Assembly (NCBI RefSeq): GCF_050948175.1
Contig: NC_135195.1
Span: forward strand, 3,686,001 to 3,750,000
DNA length: 64,000 nucleotides
Source of the DNA: Xylocopa sonorina
Lineage: Eukaryota; Arthropoda; Insecta; Hymenoptera; Apidae
Direction of reading: 5' to 3'
A model generated the notes under the pieces. That model was not told the origin of the DNA, did not search any database, and worked only from the letters and a program-made list of their open reading frames with translations. Every line of letters begins with the position of its first letter. The first letter of the stretch is position 1. The translations under genes were made by a program, and so were the position numbers. Positions 22,201 to 34,027 of the stretch are shown one piece after another.

Positions 22201-24478
22201 TATTTTATCAAAAATGTTAAAGCTATCGAGTGAAAGTCGTTTCCTGCTTCCCTTTCAGCCGGTTACCCGTTAATTTTTATAGCGCCGTACGTCGATCGGC
22301 GCCGCCCCCTTTTACGCGTCTTCTCGCATTCCGCGCGGGGATGGGAGGAATTTATAATACCGCTCGAGAGCGGCTTGGATCGGGGCGTTAAAGTTAACGG
22401 CTTCCAATATCCGACGTGTAGGGCTATACTGCACTCAACAGCCTGATAATGCTTTACTTGCATTATGGAAAACAGTTCGTTAAAACCGTATTATCCGCTC
22501 CGACGAGCAACGCTCGCTGGCCAGAGGCTCAGCTGCGTGCCAGAAGTATTTAGGACGCGATGCTTCGCGACATACTGTCGTACGATGTTGCATGAGGTAT
22601 AGAAAGAAAACAAAAAGTAGTTTTATTCGTCAAATTTTTAAGTACAGCAATTCATTCGTTTGTACAGTTACGATATTAGAGATTATCGGTTCAGGTACGA
22701 TTGCTAACGGCAGTTGTGTCATCTTCGTACAAGGCGAGCAGATGTTCCGCTGTTGACGAACCGTAAAACCTGTCAAAAGAGCCATTTACGCGAAATATTT
22801 TCAGCATAAATGACTGCTGATGACTTTGCTCGCGGATTAATTTCGGCCTGCATGTATGCCTCCGTGTAGACGGTGTATAAACTTCGGCTAATGGATCCAC
22901 GGTACTATGAATTTCTGGAAAGTGACGGATAACAACGATAAGTGCTTCGCTCGAAGTTGCTTGTCTCGTTCTACCGAGTACACTGTTAAGGAAATTGAAT
23001 ATTACTCCACCGAAGGATGCGCTCATAAAACAGTGCACTGATTCGTTTACAAAAACGCAGGGTACATAAATCGCATACAAGACCACTCGAATAATAGTCG
23101 ACTTAAAAAGTGGCCAGTTTTATTACCATTCCCGTTGACTCAGCCTACAAATGCATTCGATTAATACCAGGCAGCACTTAGTTTCTCTCATCGCCTCTGA
23201 TTCAATTCTGCTACAAAGCAAATAGAAAACTGTAACATAAACTGATCGCAAATCGCTAACTCGATCGTATCCTCCCGGGCAACAAAGAATTCAATTAACC
23301 CCGCGGCATTTTTATCGCCTCGCGCCAACGTATCTTCTACCCTTTCCCATCAGCGTCGAGCCTTTGGAACGCGAGGGCCAGGCGAGTATGTATAAAACTG
23401 GTCGGTGAATCGTCGCGGGCGAACATACGTCTCTCCCTAATCCGAGGAGGCAGCGAATACGAGCCGGCATTGTTCCAGCGCTCTGCCTTATCACCGTTCT
23501 CCAATTCCCTTTGGAAGTGTCCCCTGCACCTCGCAAGGAGCCGTGCAATTCTCAAGGCTTCGGAGCCGGATCCAACTCGATCCTCGGCCCGTGTCGTGTA
23601 TCCACGCCCACCGGCTGCACCGAGTCGATGGCCATTGTAGTTTAAACAAAGCGGTCGGCGTGAATTGTACGCGAGGCTGGAGGACGGTGACGGAGGGTGG
23701 TTTAATGAAAGAAGATCGGGCCCAACCCTTCTCCGTCCGTCCACTAGAATGGCGGCCGCTGCTCACGGCTGTCTTTAACCCTGCGCCGATTTCTGAATTA
23801 TCGAGGACGCTCATCCCCTCGCGAGGAGCCTCGCAGCCACGGTAGGAGACTGGAATTTGTTAAACGAACTGTGAACCGACAGCGGGAAATTTTTCGCGCC
23901 CTCCCACCTTCAGCCGCGTTTCCCGCTGATTTCTTCGTCGATTTTATTCGACCGTCGTGCCACTGAGTTAATAGAACGGATAGGCTGTGAAATTCTTCCT
24001 GGTCTCAGAGGGAACGAGCGTGGCGACGAACGTTTTTGGAATAACGAACGCTAGTTACAAGCGCGGCTAATTAACAAACCGACTGTCCATTATTAACGTC
24101 GCGTTGAGGCTGCGACTGGTACGTGCAGGGCTACCAGCGCGCGCGCGCGCGCGTAAAAATTTCAATTTTTATAGAGGAAAGCGCGCGCTGCATTATGAAC
24201 TAGCTGTTCGCCTGGAGAATTGTCACGAGACAGCCGGTTGCACGCGACGGAAGCGGAAATAGGCGGCGCGGTGGAAAACTTAAACTCGACCACGCTACAA
24301 TGTAATTACCAGAGGCTGAACTTTTTACTCCGCGCCCCGGGATAACTGCAGAACCGCTCGACGTACATCCGTGGAAGTTTACGAGCGGGCGTACCACCGC
24401 CGCGGCGTGTCCGTCGAAAATTCCTCGGGAGCGGCCGTGAGAAAATATTTCCGAGGGGGTAAAAGTTGCGTCGCCCGC
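19207..24478. other. Gene-poor stretch
   Basis: No gene recognised. It includes the longest open frame of the window (21323-22129, +, 268 codons), which looks spurious, and a more protein-like but unassigned minus-strand frame at 22691-23086. A GC-rich part about 23330-23850 carries several overlapping open frames on both strands that look compositional. (GC)n at 24137-24153. Confidence 0.5.

Positions 24479-24527
<49 letters not shown>
24479..24527 (+). repeat. (CT)n microsatellite
   Basis: About 49 bases of CT with a single AT interruption near 24495, in a GC-rich neighbourhood that also has (GC)n runs at 24137-24153 and 24594-24607. Confidence 0.92.
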
Positions 24528-24529
<2 letters not shown>

Positions 24530-27500
24530 CACGTCCAGCGCTCAGTTTCACGCGTCCAGGAAAAAGCTGCTCGTCCTCGTGCGAAAGTTTCCACGCGCGC
24601 GCGCGCGTGTTCTTCTCCCCCTTTTCTCGACGCGGTGGTTAACAGGAAGCGGAGGAACGAGGATGGTGTCCGCAGCAGAGCGATTTGCTACGCCTCGCAG
24701 CGAGAATACTCCCGGCACGGTCGCGTCTGGGCGTTGGCGGCGCGGAGCGAGGCGGATGGCTTAACGACGAACCCGGCTGGGATAAGGGAGAAACGAGTTG
24801 AACTTTTTGACGACTGGCAGCACCGAGCCGCGAGATAAACGTCGCACTTTTACGAGTGCTGCCGCTGGCCAGTGTCAGTAGATAGCAGCCGGCATGGGTC
24901 AGCCGTTCCGAGTGGAGCGGAGTAACGACTTGTTTTGTCAGACGCCGCCTCGAAAGGCACAAATCACTCAAGCGACAGGACGGGTGAGACATGAGGGGTG
25001 GACGGGTGGAAACGATTCGACGGGTCTATCACGGAAATCGCTGTGGCGGTCGTCCCGAGAGTTTTTGGGGGGAAGAAAAGTGGCGCCGTGATTAGAAGGA
25101 CTCGGTTGATCTTTCGAGTTTGCGAGTCTGTGAGTAGATAGAGACAAATTGTCCGTGCTCAGCGAAACACTCGCGATCGGCTCGATTGTGCTTTTGTCAA
25201 TTTGAAATATCGTTGCCAAATGTAATTTTATAGGGAGAATTAAGTTAGCAGAAATAGTTTTGGAATAGTACGTAGGAGTATATTTCGATTCGTAGCACGG
25301 TATATCGGATCGTTTGGAGGCTAAATAAATTTAAAGCACGTAGTATATAAATATTAATTAACGCAATGGGACAGAGTTGGGTATTCACGTCATTCATCCG
25401 TGGAATTAAAGGGATGGCGGTCTTTTTTACGATATATACCGGTGGATGGCAATGGTGTCGATTATAATTGGAGATATATAGGAAATTGAAAGCTAATTGC
25501 GTCGAGAATTAAAGGCACCCACGCAGCTCGTTACAACGTAATACCACGTATGCACCGTGGGTGCCAAGGGATCAATAAAACCATTTTAAGCCGATTTCGC
25601 ATTTAGCGAATAAACGAACTTTGGTTACCGCCGGTTAAAGTGAAATAATAATACCGCGGCTGCTCACATGCTGATGGGGATTATTAAATATCAGCCGAAA
25701 AGATGGATGACGTGCAATTACGTGCCGTGTTCGCGCGTACCCTATAGTAATTAAAATGAAGTGCCCTCTTAATTTCCCCACTTTAAATTAACTATCACCC
25801 CCGCAAGTTTTATCGCCAATTAATAATACGCAATACATAGTACATTCAGCGTACCATTTATTAACCGAGGCATAAAATTCTTCTACCGGTGTGTGCACGG
25901 CGCAGCGATCTTCCATTAAACGTTTCTTGCTTCGACACGAAAAACCAGTGTTTCGAAACTTGGTACGGGGCTGGCGTGCACGAAAGGGTTAATCGTCCGA
26001 GTTGGTGGAAATTTCTCGAGCGCGGCCGCGGCTCCCTCAGCGAAAGAGAAAGAAAGTAGACCGGGCAGGAAGCGGACAGGAGCCGGATGCCGCGGCGGAT
26101 GGAGCGACGAAGTTTCAGGCTTTCGCAGCCTTCCACGCGGAAACGTTCTCTGATCTATCGCTACTTTAAACCCAAAGGGAAAGCTGCGGCGATCTCGTGG
26201 AACGCGCCGTTTCTAAACGAGGGGAAATCGAACTTTTCCAATTGATTCGACTTAAACTGACGAAGGGAACCGCCGTCGATAGAAATCGTTCGGTTTGTGC
26301 ACCGGCCACCAACCCCCGTCCCCTTTCACCCCGCTTTGTCCTTCTCACCCTCCTCGACCCTTTCCTCGTTGTTCGCTGTACCTAACAGCGGCAAGTTTTG
26401 CCTGTCCGCCTCTCCTTTGCTGGCTTCATCGGCACGTTGTTCGACTTCCCTTCGATCTTTCGCTTCGACCTCGGCCAGACGATCTTACTCGAGAAATATC
26501 GCGGGAACTTTATCGTGGTAACGCGTTCGCGGCGTTCAAAGAGGCACCGACTCGCGTTCACTTTTGCGCTTGCAAGCAAGAAGAGTGGTTCATAGTTATT
26601 GTCGCGATCGACTGTCGTCACGGTTATTATTGCTGGTTATTTTCGTTTGTTTATTCGATTAATTGCGATAGTGTTCGATCGAAACTATAGCGTTCGCTCC
26701 CCCCCGCCTGTTTTCAGTCGTGTCGATTTTCAATTTTCGGTGTTTGCAGAAGAAAAACGGCAGGGTGAATGGAGGGAAATCCATTCGAAGTTTAGTAAAT
26801 AAAATGGTCGCGGTTGTCGGATGGACAAGTAGAGTGGGAGTTTCTCCTGATTACGTAAGTACGGTGGGTAATACTGGCCAGACAAATAAAACACGAACCG
26901 TCCTTGTCCGAACAAACAGAGATTACACTGATTAGGCAAATAGAACGGGGATCGGTCTTGGTCGGTTCAGTAGAGGAGAGGTAAGTAGAATAAGTAAGTA
27001 GTGCAGGTAAACCGTTCGTCGGACAAATATTTTAAAGGTCCCTTAAAAGTAAAGGAGATGAACTACGCGAGCTCTACGGACGAATGTAATGCAGAATAGT
27101 AGATAATTCGTGAAGTATAATCACTTTTTCAATAATTTCACTGTACTTTAGTAGAAGATTGACTCGATATTCCGATCGATTCATACGCGCATGTAAAAGT
27201 GTTTTCTTCTCATAGCTGAATCCTCTCTAAAATTAAATTTCTAACATACGAGACGCACTTTGGTACCTCATTCATTTCGCTGCTGTTAAAGTGCCTCGCA
27301 CACGTGCAGTTCCGTTGTTTTTAAAAGCCTTCCCGAGACTGGCTGCGAAGTTTCGCCGAGAAGTTCCTCGCGAAGTTCGAAGACAATGCCGGGAGGAAAA
27401 CTAATTTGGCCTCGGTGGACAGACGACTGAGAAGAAGGGAACAGCGGAGCGATCCGAAAGAATGGTTGGTAACGTGATTTCGAGGGGCAAAACCACGGGG

Positions 27501-28170
27501 TTATGATGCGCGATAACGGCGCACGTAGAGCACGCGCACGCGTGCGCGCCCCGCCGCCTAGAGGAGATTGTCAGGCCGATAATGCATTTCCCGTGGAAAA
27601 ATCCAGCAAAGAGTACGTTCGGTCCAGAGATTTAGTCATTTAAAATGCATAGAGTTCATAACTTATTCCCAGACGACTGCCGCCACCCCCGCGCCACGGC
27701 CATTGCAACCTTACCCCCTACCCTTTCGTTCCTACGGAAAATCTCACGGGCGCAACGTATCCGTGCCCGTGCCTCTTACTTTGTTTCGCTCGCGATTTGC
27801 CATTCGACGCTCCACATTGTCGGAGCTCGCCCTGCCATGATGGAACGCGATATCAAATTTGCACCATCGAATTCGGGGAATGGAAACTCGGAGATTCACG
27901 ACGCCTCGTTACAGACTTTTCCCGTTGCGATCAAGCTTCTTTTCAATCTGTTCATTTCCATTTTTATACTGTTCCAGACTTTCGCATTAGTATTGCCAGC
28001 GCAATAAGAACTTTATTCAATCGAGTATCATTCGTTTTTCAACTGATTAACTGGCGTATGGGTTACGGATTATGGAATACATTTGACGAAAATTCCAAGA
28101 ACCACTGTTCCTATGTTTCAAATTATTTTTCAACGAAACTACACCCGTTAGAAACTAGAAACCTTCCCCT
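24528..28170. other. Gene-poor stretch
   Basis: No gene recognised. GC-rich to about 25080 and again around 25980-26600; between them (25240-25860) lies AT-rich sequence with many TAATTA-type words and the hairpin at 25514-25565, which has the look of conserved regulatory DNA. Overlapping frames at 26295-26690 and 27645-28174 show no family. Confidence 0.5.
25514..25565. other. Inverted repeat, 10-base perfect arms
   Basis: GGCACCCACG at 25514-25523 and CGTGGGTGCC at 25556-25565 are exact reverse complements with a 32-base loop that itself contains a GTTAC/GTAAT-type mini-stem. It could form a hairpin in RNA or a cruciform in DNA. Too short a stem for a typical miRNA precursor. Confidence 0.5.
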
Positions 28171-28177
28171 ATAAAAT

Positions 28178-28528
28178 GGTTTTTGTTTCACGCCGATATC
28201 TCTTCCGGTTCTCGAGATATCGTCGTGTAAAGACAATGATAATTTTTAATAGTTTTCTATTGCTGTCCTTGCCACGCGCTCGGAAGTCTCGCTCGCACAT
28301 TCTTCACTGACCTACCCCAAGCGGATCAGCTGTGCGCTGGTCAGTGACAGATAACGGTCTAACGGGACTTTTAGTATTACTATTTCGCGTACGCATATCT
28401 AGGAGAAGAAGTGGGTCACAGCTGTACCAAGATGGCCGACGGTCATTCACAAGCCCTACGTCTAGTGGCGGATCTTTAAACGCTTGTATCTTCGGAACCG
28501 TTTCAGATATCGGGATGAAACAAAAACC
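28178..28528. mobile_element. Short inverted-repeat (MITE-like or foldback) element, ~350 bases
   Basis: Arms 28178-28220 and 28486-28528 are inverted copies: about 33 of 43 positions match, including an exact 13-base GGTTTTTGTTTCA and an exact CGATATCT. A second, inner inverted pair, TCACTGACC at 28304-28312 and GGTCAGTGA at 28339-28347, is perfect. No transposase frame is inside, as expected for a non-autonomous element. A clean target-site duplication was not found, so the exact ends and superfamily are unknown. The sequence resembles a dispersed insect repeat by my recollection; genome copy number would settle it. Confidence 0.55.
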
Positions 28529-30611
28529 GTTCTAATCGTGACACATTTTGCTATCTTTCTAGCTATTATTTACGATGAAAGTTAACACTAGATTGTTAAC
28601 TATCGTTACCATTGGGAAACATAGCAACGATTTGAACCACTAGTTATTAATTATCGGTGTCTAGGCTCTAAACTCTGAAACGTTCATTTCTCGTCTAGAA
28701 GTCAGGTATAGAAGAAATTGAAGGGGACAAAGGTTCGTAATGCCCAGGCGTTTAACGAGCGGCGGCCAGGCTGACCCGCGACAAATGCGAAAATCCGGTA
28801 CCGTGACGAACAAGTGAAACGCGAGAAACTATAAAAAACCAGTTAAATCGTCGGGGCAAGCGAAAGCTGACGCGCGGAGAATCGGAGTGAATTATTACGC
28901 GCGGCTGAGATTTTATATTTCCCTTGGCCTCCCGCGGCGGCGCGGCTCACCTTTCGCGCCCCCGCATAATGGTTTAATTGGACCTCCAACACACGCGTCT
29001 AACAATTAACCGCACACATGGGAGACGGCGCCCTCCGCCGCAGTACGCGTTCTCTCTCCCCCGTCGCCACGGCTAAATGTCACCATAAAGCCGAATTATA
29101 TTCGGATTAAGCCCGGTAAAAATATATTCCTCCCCTGTGACGCTGCCCACGCGTTACGCCCGGCAGATTTTACGCTTCTTGCTCGCCGCTGATATTATCG
29201 TCGATACGCGTCTCCAGCCGAATTGTTTTTTGTTATTTCGCGTTGCATCGACCATTTTTGCTGTTTCCGCCCGATGCGGTTAAGCTTTTGGCACCATCGA
29301 TTTTCTCAGTTTCACTCCAGTCGACAATTTGGCGAGAGCCTAATATCTTGAACGCTTGTGCGATTCGATTGCGAAACTACCCCCTCGCGCTTCTTTCCGC
29401 GACTGAGAATGAGTGCTCGTTAAAGGAAGGCGTAGGTAAAATTTGAGGTGTATTTCTAGCGCGCAGTTACTGCAAGGAAATGAGAAAGGGGCCTTCGTCT
29501 CCTCGGTTTTCATCGTGCATTAGAATACGGTTAGTAACTTTATGCTTTACAAAGTGGAGGGAATACAGTATTATCCGTTGAAAAGGATAAAGGATCCCAG
29601 GGATATACTGGCAAGAAATTAGTTTTCCTCGAGGGAAGTACACGGTTGACATTTCGCCGAATTTTCATACACGCTTTCAGCGACGGATAAGTGTCCGCAA
29701 AATTCTAAAAATAATTCCACGTCTGACCTCGATTGTAACGGGCAAATATTAATGTCACACGTGGGAAAGGGTCAGAAGAATCGCGCCGTTTATAACGCGT
29801 GTGTGTGTGCAAAATTTTTAACGAACGAGAGCGGAGCAAATGCCAGCAGGAAGTGGTTTTTGCGAATGCACTGGTAATAATTACTCGAAACGAGCGAAAT
29901 ATTACCGGCACGCTGAGCTTGTTCATGCTGGAGTAGCAGTATCAAGAAATTACTGGAACGTGAAATTAAATTATTTGAGGTACTTCGCACGTAACACGCT
30001 TACATTGCCGCAGGAACAAAATTAAGATATGAAGTTTCACTCCGCTCTCCGTGCCAAGTTATTATTATTATCTAAGCGCGATGGAAGTCTTCAGAGTTAA
30101 TAAACCTATACAGCGAAACTGACCGAGATACGCATATTGAAGGCGCGATCGGAACATTTCGCTGAGAAACAGCGATACACGATATGTGCTACCAAAATGC
30201 GAGAACGATTGTGACATTTAAAATAATTATTTAATTTATATATTTAATCTCCCGAACAGCGAGCTTATCAGCACGCGTTTACATCTCACAATAACCTCAA
30301 GGGAAGGAAATTCCGACGGCGACACTGTCATTACCGGATTACCAATTTCGAATATTTCATCACGACGGCATCTTACACGTAGCAACATTTCAGACGCCAT
30401 AAAAATTTATCGATGCTAATGAGAAGCTACCGTGACGAGAAGATGAAGTTTGTCCTGTGAAGTTGCCTTTCGTCATTGAAATTGCATTTGGCCTTACCCC
30501 TTTCGCGGGTTCTTTGAGTCGCGCATTAAATATTGATGAACTCGAGCTCAGCCGAGTGTTCTGGAGCTGCGGAGGGCCGCTTAATAGAGCCACTTCCCAA
30601 GGATTTCTCCA

Positions 30612-30650
30612 CGCTTTCTCTCTCTCTTTCTCTCTTTCTCTCTCTCCCTC
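30612..30650 (+). repeat. Degenerate (CT)n tract
   Basis: CT-rich pyrimidine tract interrupted by TTT. Antisense frames reading ERERE across it are artefacts. Confidence 0.75.
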
Positions 30651-31328
30651 AGCCTCTCCTTTAGTCACATCGGTAAGGAGATACCCAGCCGTAGGATAAC
30701 GTCTTACAAGGGCGAACAGCGGCACCCAGCAACAGTTTCGAGCAATGATTTAATAATGTGTTGAGCATTAGTCGACCGGGGTTACGTAAGCGGGGATAAT
30801 CCTTTTAACCAGTTGTCTAGCAATCCCTTTAACCCTGAAACCTGGGCGACAACTAATTCCGGCCAGATATTACGGGGTAACAGGGACTCCTCTATAAAGG
30901 GCCATTAGCGCCGTGCGTCATACGCAACGTACATACGTTATGGGGTCGCGCGTGTGCGTGCGCCGCTATTTTATGGCGCCTACCTTGTTCGCGTTCCTAC
31001 GTGCACGCTACGCGTAAATTTGAATCGCGTAAGATGGAATCACCTACGATACGTGTCGTTTCTACTCGGGAATGTGAATTAATTGTCAGAGGAACAGACG
31101 AAAGGGACAGAGTTAACCCTTTCTGCGCGACCCTTTGCTAAGATCGCTTCTAGTTACCAACTTTATGACTGAATAAGAAATGAAAAAATGGACCAAGGTA
31201 ACCTTACGTAAACACGTAACCGAATACCTTTCCATTTGCTCTGAAAGCTGGTAATAAAATTCCTTCGTGGCATATTCTCGCGCTAATTACGAAAATCTCA
31301 AGTAAACTTCCGGCATTTTCACCGTTTG

Positions 31329-31404
31329 CGACCCCTTGCTAGGTGGACGTGGCGGAGAGGAGGGGCCCATGAAATTCGACGAAACTCGCCACCTAGAGGG
31401 GTCG
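31329..31404. other. Imperfect inverted repeat, possible 76-base stem-loop
   Basis: CGACCCCTTGCTAGGTGG (31329-31346) pairs with CCACCTAGAGGGGTCG (31389-31404): 16 base pairs with a two-base bulge and a 42-base loop. Length is similar to a miRNA precursor, but the stem is shorter than usual. No known miRNA seed was recognised. Confidence 0.45.
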
Positions 31405-32479
31405 GGCTTATTACAAGACTTTCGAGTTTATTGCCGAAAGGGATGGACCGGTGCGCGCGTCCGGGCAATTTTGGGCTCCTTTACTTTCGCATGGGAATAC
31501 GTCTTCCCCCTTCAGGCCATCGGCCGACCTCTTAATGGTAATTGGCCCGTATTTCTAACGAGTCTCCGGAGGACCCGCGTGACATTGATTTAAATAATCC
31601 ATCGGGCTGAATGGATGCTTTAATTACGTAGGCTCGCGCGGCCACCCCCGCCGCCGTCTTTCCGCCAAATTCTTTGCCCAAATACGCAGCTTCGGAACAC
31701 GCCCGCCACGAATCTCCGGAGCATCACTCCCGGGCCAGCCTTTTATTGTATCGCGTCGAATGAATATTCATATCGACGCCCCCGCAAACTGGTTACCTTT
31801 GGGGGTGGCGGTTCCCCGTTTCGAGCGTTCCAGCTCGAAGGTCCGCCGCTTAGCATCGATTTTCTTTATTAATATTCAATTTCGAAGACTACCACGAGGC
31901 GGATCGGTATTTTGTCAGCGCGAACTGATGAAATTATATCGTAACGGCGATGTTTAACGACGTTTAACGCGAGGGAGTAAATCTTGTGCGTCATCGACTT
32001 CTCAGATCGCGAGAGGTATTAAGAAAGTTGTGGGAATTGTCTTCGAGCACGTTCGTTCATCGTGGATAAATTACTTGTAGATAATCTACCATTCGTTAAT
32101 TTCTATTTCAGTTATCGGAAATCGAAGAACGTCGATGAAGCGCATCGAGTAGTCGCCTCGAACAAATCGTCGACGGCTAAACGCGATATTAAAAATCCTA
32201 AGTGGACGTGGAAGGTTTTAAATTAGTGGAATACGTGATAAGGTGAACAGAAATCCGAATTGGACAACGAAAAGAGCAAACCGTGACCCGGTTTACCCTG
32301 TAAACAGTTGCCCTTAGAATAAAGTCAACGGCTTCGAGCCGTGCTGCACGACTGAAATCCGCTTAACGAACTTATCTGTCGTTCTCCGCTGTACGAGAAT
32401 ATTTAACTGTTAGTTCAATAATCCCGCAACACGCTTACGCGTCCCACTTGAGAACTTTCGAATGCCGTTCGTCGTTGTC

Positions 32480-32580
32480 TAATTATAATTACTGCGATCC
32501 GCTTTTCTAATGTAACCGTAATTACGATCGCGTAAGCGTTTCGAACCCAATGGTAATTAATTACGATCGTGATTGCGTTG
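32480..32580. promoter_or_regulatory. Homeodomain-type TAATTA array with a duplicated ~39-base unit
   Basis: TAATTACGATCG occurs exactly at 32519-32530 and 32558-32569, 39 bases apart, with similar flanks (AATG before and GCGTT after). A weaker third copy, TAATTACTGCGATC, lies at about 32487-32500. TAATTA is the core bound by Antennapedia- and paired-class homeodomains. The arrangement suggests a small duplicated binding module; function is inferred. Confidence 0.35.
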
Positions 32581-32591
32581 TACAGTTTCGA

Positions 32592-32605
32592 GCAAACCGG
32601 TTTGC
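32592..32605. promoter_or_regulatory. GCAAACCGGTTTGC palindrome (Grainyhead-type site)
   Basis: Perfect 14-base palindrome containing AAACCGGTTT, the full symmetrical Grainyhead-family consensus, just downstream of the TAATTA array. This is the best single site of this type in the window. Confidence 0.35.
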
Positions 32606-33317
32606 ACGGGTGTTAATTTTTTAAGGAGTCAATTAACGGTGATATTTTATAAAAAAAACGATCGATGCTAACGATATTCCGTTCTCAACAGGATCCTGAC
32701 CACAAATTCGTCGGCGGCGTGTTACGTTATATTTCACGTGCAGTCGCGTTGGACGAATTTTAAACTAGTTCCCGGGGCGCATAATTCATCTCTCATCTGA
32801 TAAATGTAATTACGCTCGACAACGTATCGTTAGTTGCTTTAAAATCATGAATGTTATTTTATAGTTCCACATGACGTTAATGCACCGCCGGCTCTGTAAC
32901 TCGCGGGTCGTTTATTTAATTATCGTCCCGCTTTTAATTAGCTCCAGTTATTATTAACAGATAACACGTTCAACGCGGACGATAATTCTTGATATCTTTA
33001 TGGTAATACTTTCGCTGCGTTGAGTTGGTAATTGGAATTTTATCGTCCCTTGCAAATAAATTAAGCTCTTTACAATCTCCGTTGAAAAAGTAATTCTATC
33101 TCTAAATAATCGTCGTTTCGCCAGGTGAATTAACTCACGCAACGAATTACAGGAAGCCGCTAATCGAAAGCTTTAAAGAGTAGATCAGAAAAGGCGAGAC
33201 ATCTCATCCCTCAACTGTTCGAGACTCGTTGAATAAGACAACCCTAGCGCTAGCTTCGATCTAGGACGAATGAACCTTCAACTACGATATTATAATGCAG
33301 CCACCGCGATGCACGGC

Positions 33318-33339
33318 CGGTTTACGAGCTCGTAAACCG
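33318..33339. repeat. 22-base perfect palindrome
   Basis: The half site CGGTTTACGAG (33318-33328) is followed immediately by its exact reverse complement. A palindrome this long is expected about 0.015 times by chance in 64 kb of random sequence. It could be a dimeric factor site or a relic of an inverted duplication. Confidence 0.8.
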
Positions 33340-34015
33340 ATACGAGCCTCAATATAAGAATGTTATAGTTTGCTTTTCATAAATTCACCGGGTAGGTAAC
33401 GCGGCCTCAATGCAGCGTCGCGTTCACGATTTATTAGCCGGATAATCGAAAGCTGTCGCGTGAGCACGCGTTACCCCGCCTCGGTTTCTAGGCAGCCGGA
33501 GGAATTTAAGCGCCGTCTGATATCGAGCACCTATTCAATTTTAGTACACCTTGGAAGAATATGTTCGACGGCTCGAAATAACGCGAGTGCCGCGATACAA
33601 GGGATTGGCATCGTAAATCGGTACCACGGGTATTGAATGGAACAGATTTTTCCGGGTTCGGACGTTTTAGGGGATGTTTCGTAGTTTTGCCACTTGTTTT
33701 CGCGGTGTTTCTGAATTATTATTCACGATAATTACTTCCTACGAACGTGATACAGGTATTACACGAGCGTTACAAATTCGAGCGCGCGAAACGATCAAAA
33801 TCGTTATCGTTTATTCGCCGCGATAACCGAGCCGACCTACATTGCAAGATATATCGTCCGCCGGAGGCTTTCGCGCCTATACAATTTTCCAAATCAACAA
33901 CGATTTGACTTTTTAATTCGATTTTCGATTGTTTACGAATCAACAATGGAAAACGTAACAATAAAAAAAAAGGAGAAAAGAACAACCGAATGCCGCGCGA
34001 TAAAAACGGTAGACC

Positions 34016-34027
34016 GGGGGGGGGGGG
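34016..34027 (+). repeat. Poly-G run (12 G)
   Basis: Twelve consecutive G bases; unusual for this genome and a possible sequencing-error hotspot. Confidence 0.9.

Larger units (their letters stand above)
28529..34015. other. Gene-poor stretch with regulatory-looking motifs
   Basis: No gene recognised. Holds a degenerate CT tract at 30612-30650, the inverted repeat at 31329-31404, the TAATTA array at 32480-32580, the GCAAACCGGTTTGC palindrome at 32592-32605 and the 22-base palindrome at 33318-33339. Much of 32400-33200 is AT-rich with homeodomain-type words, compatible with enhancer DNA. Confidence 0.5.
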
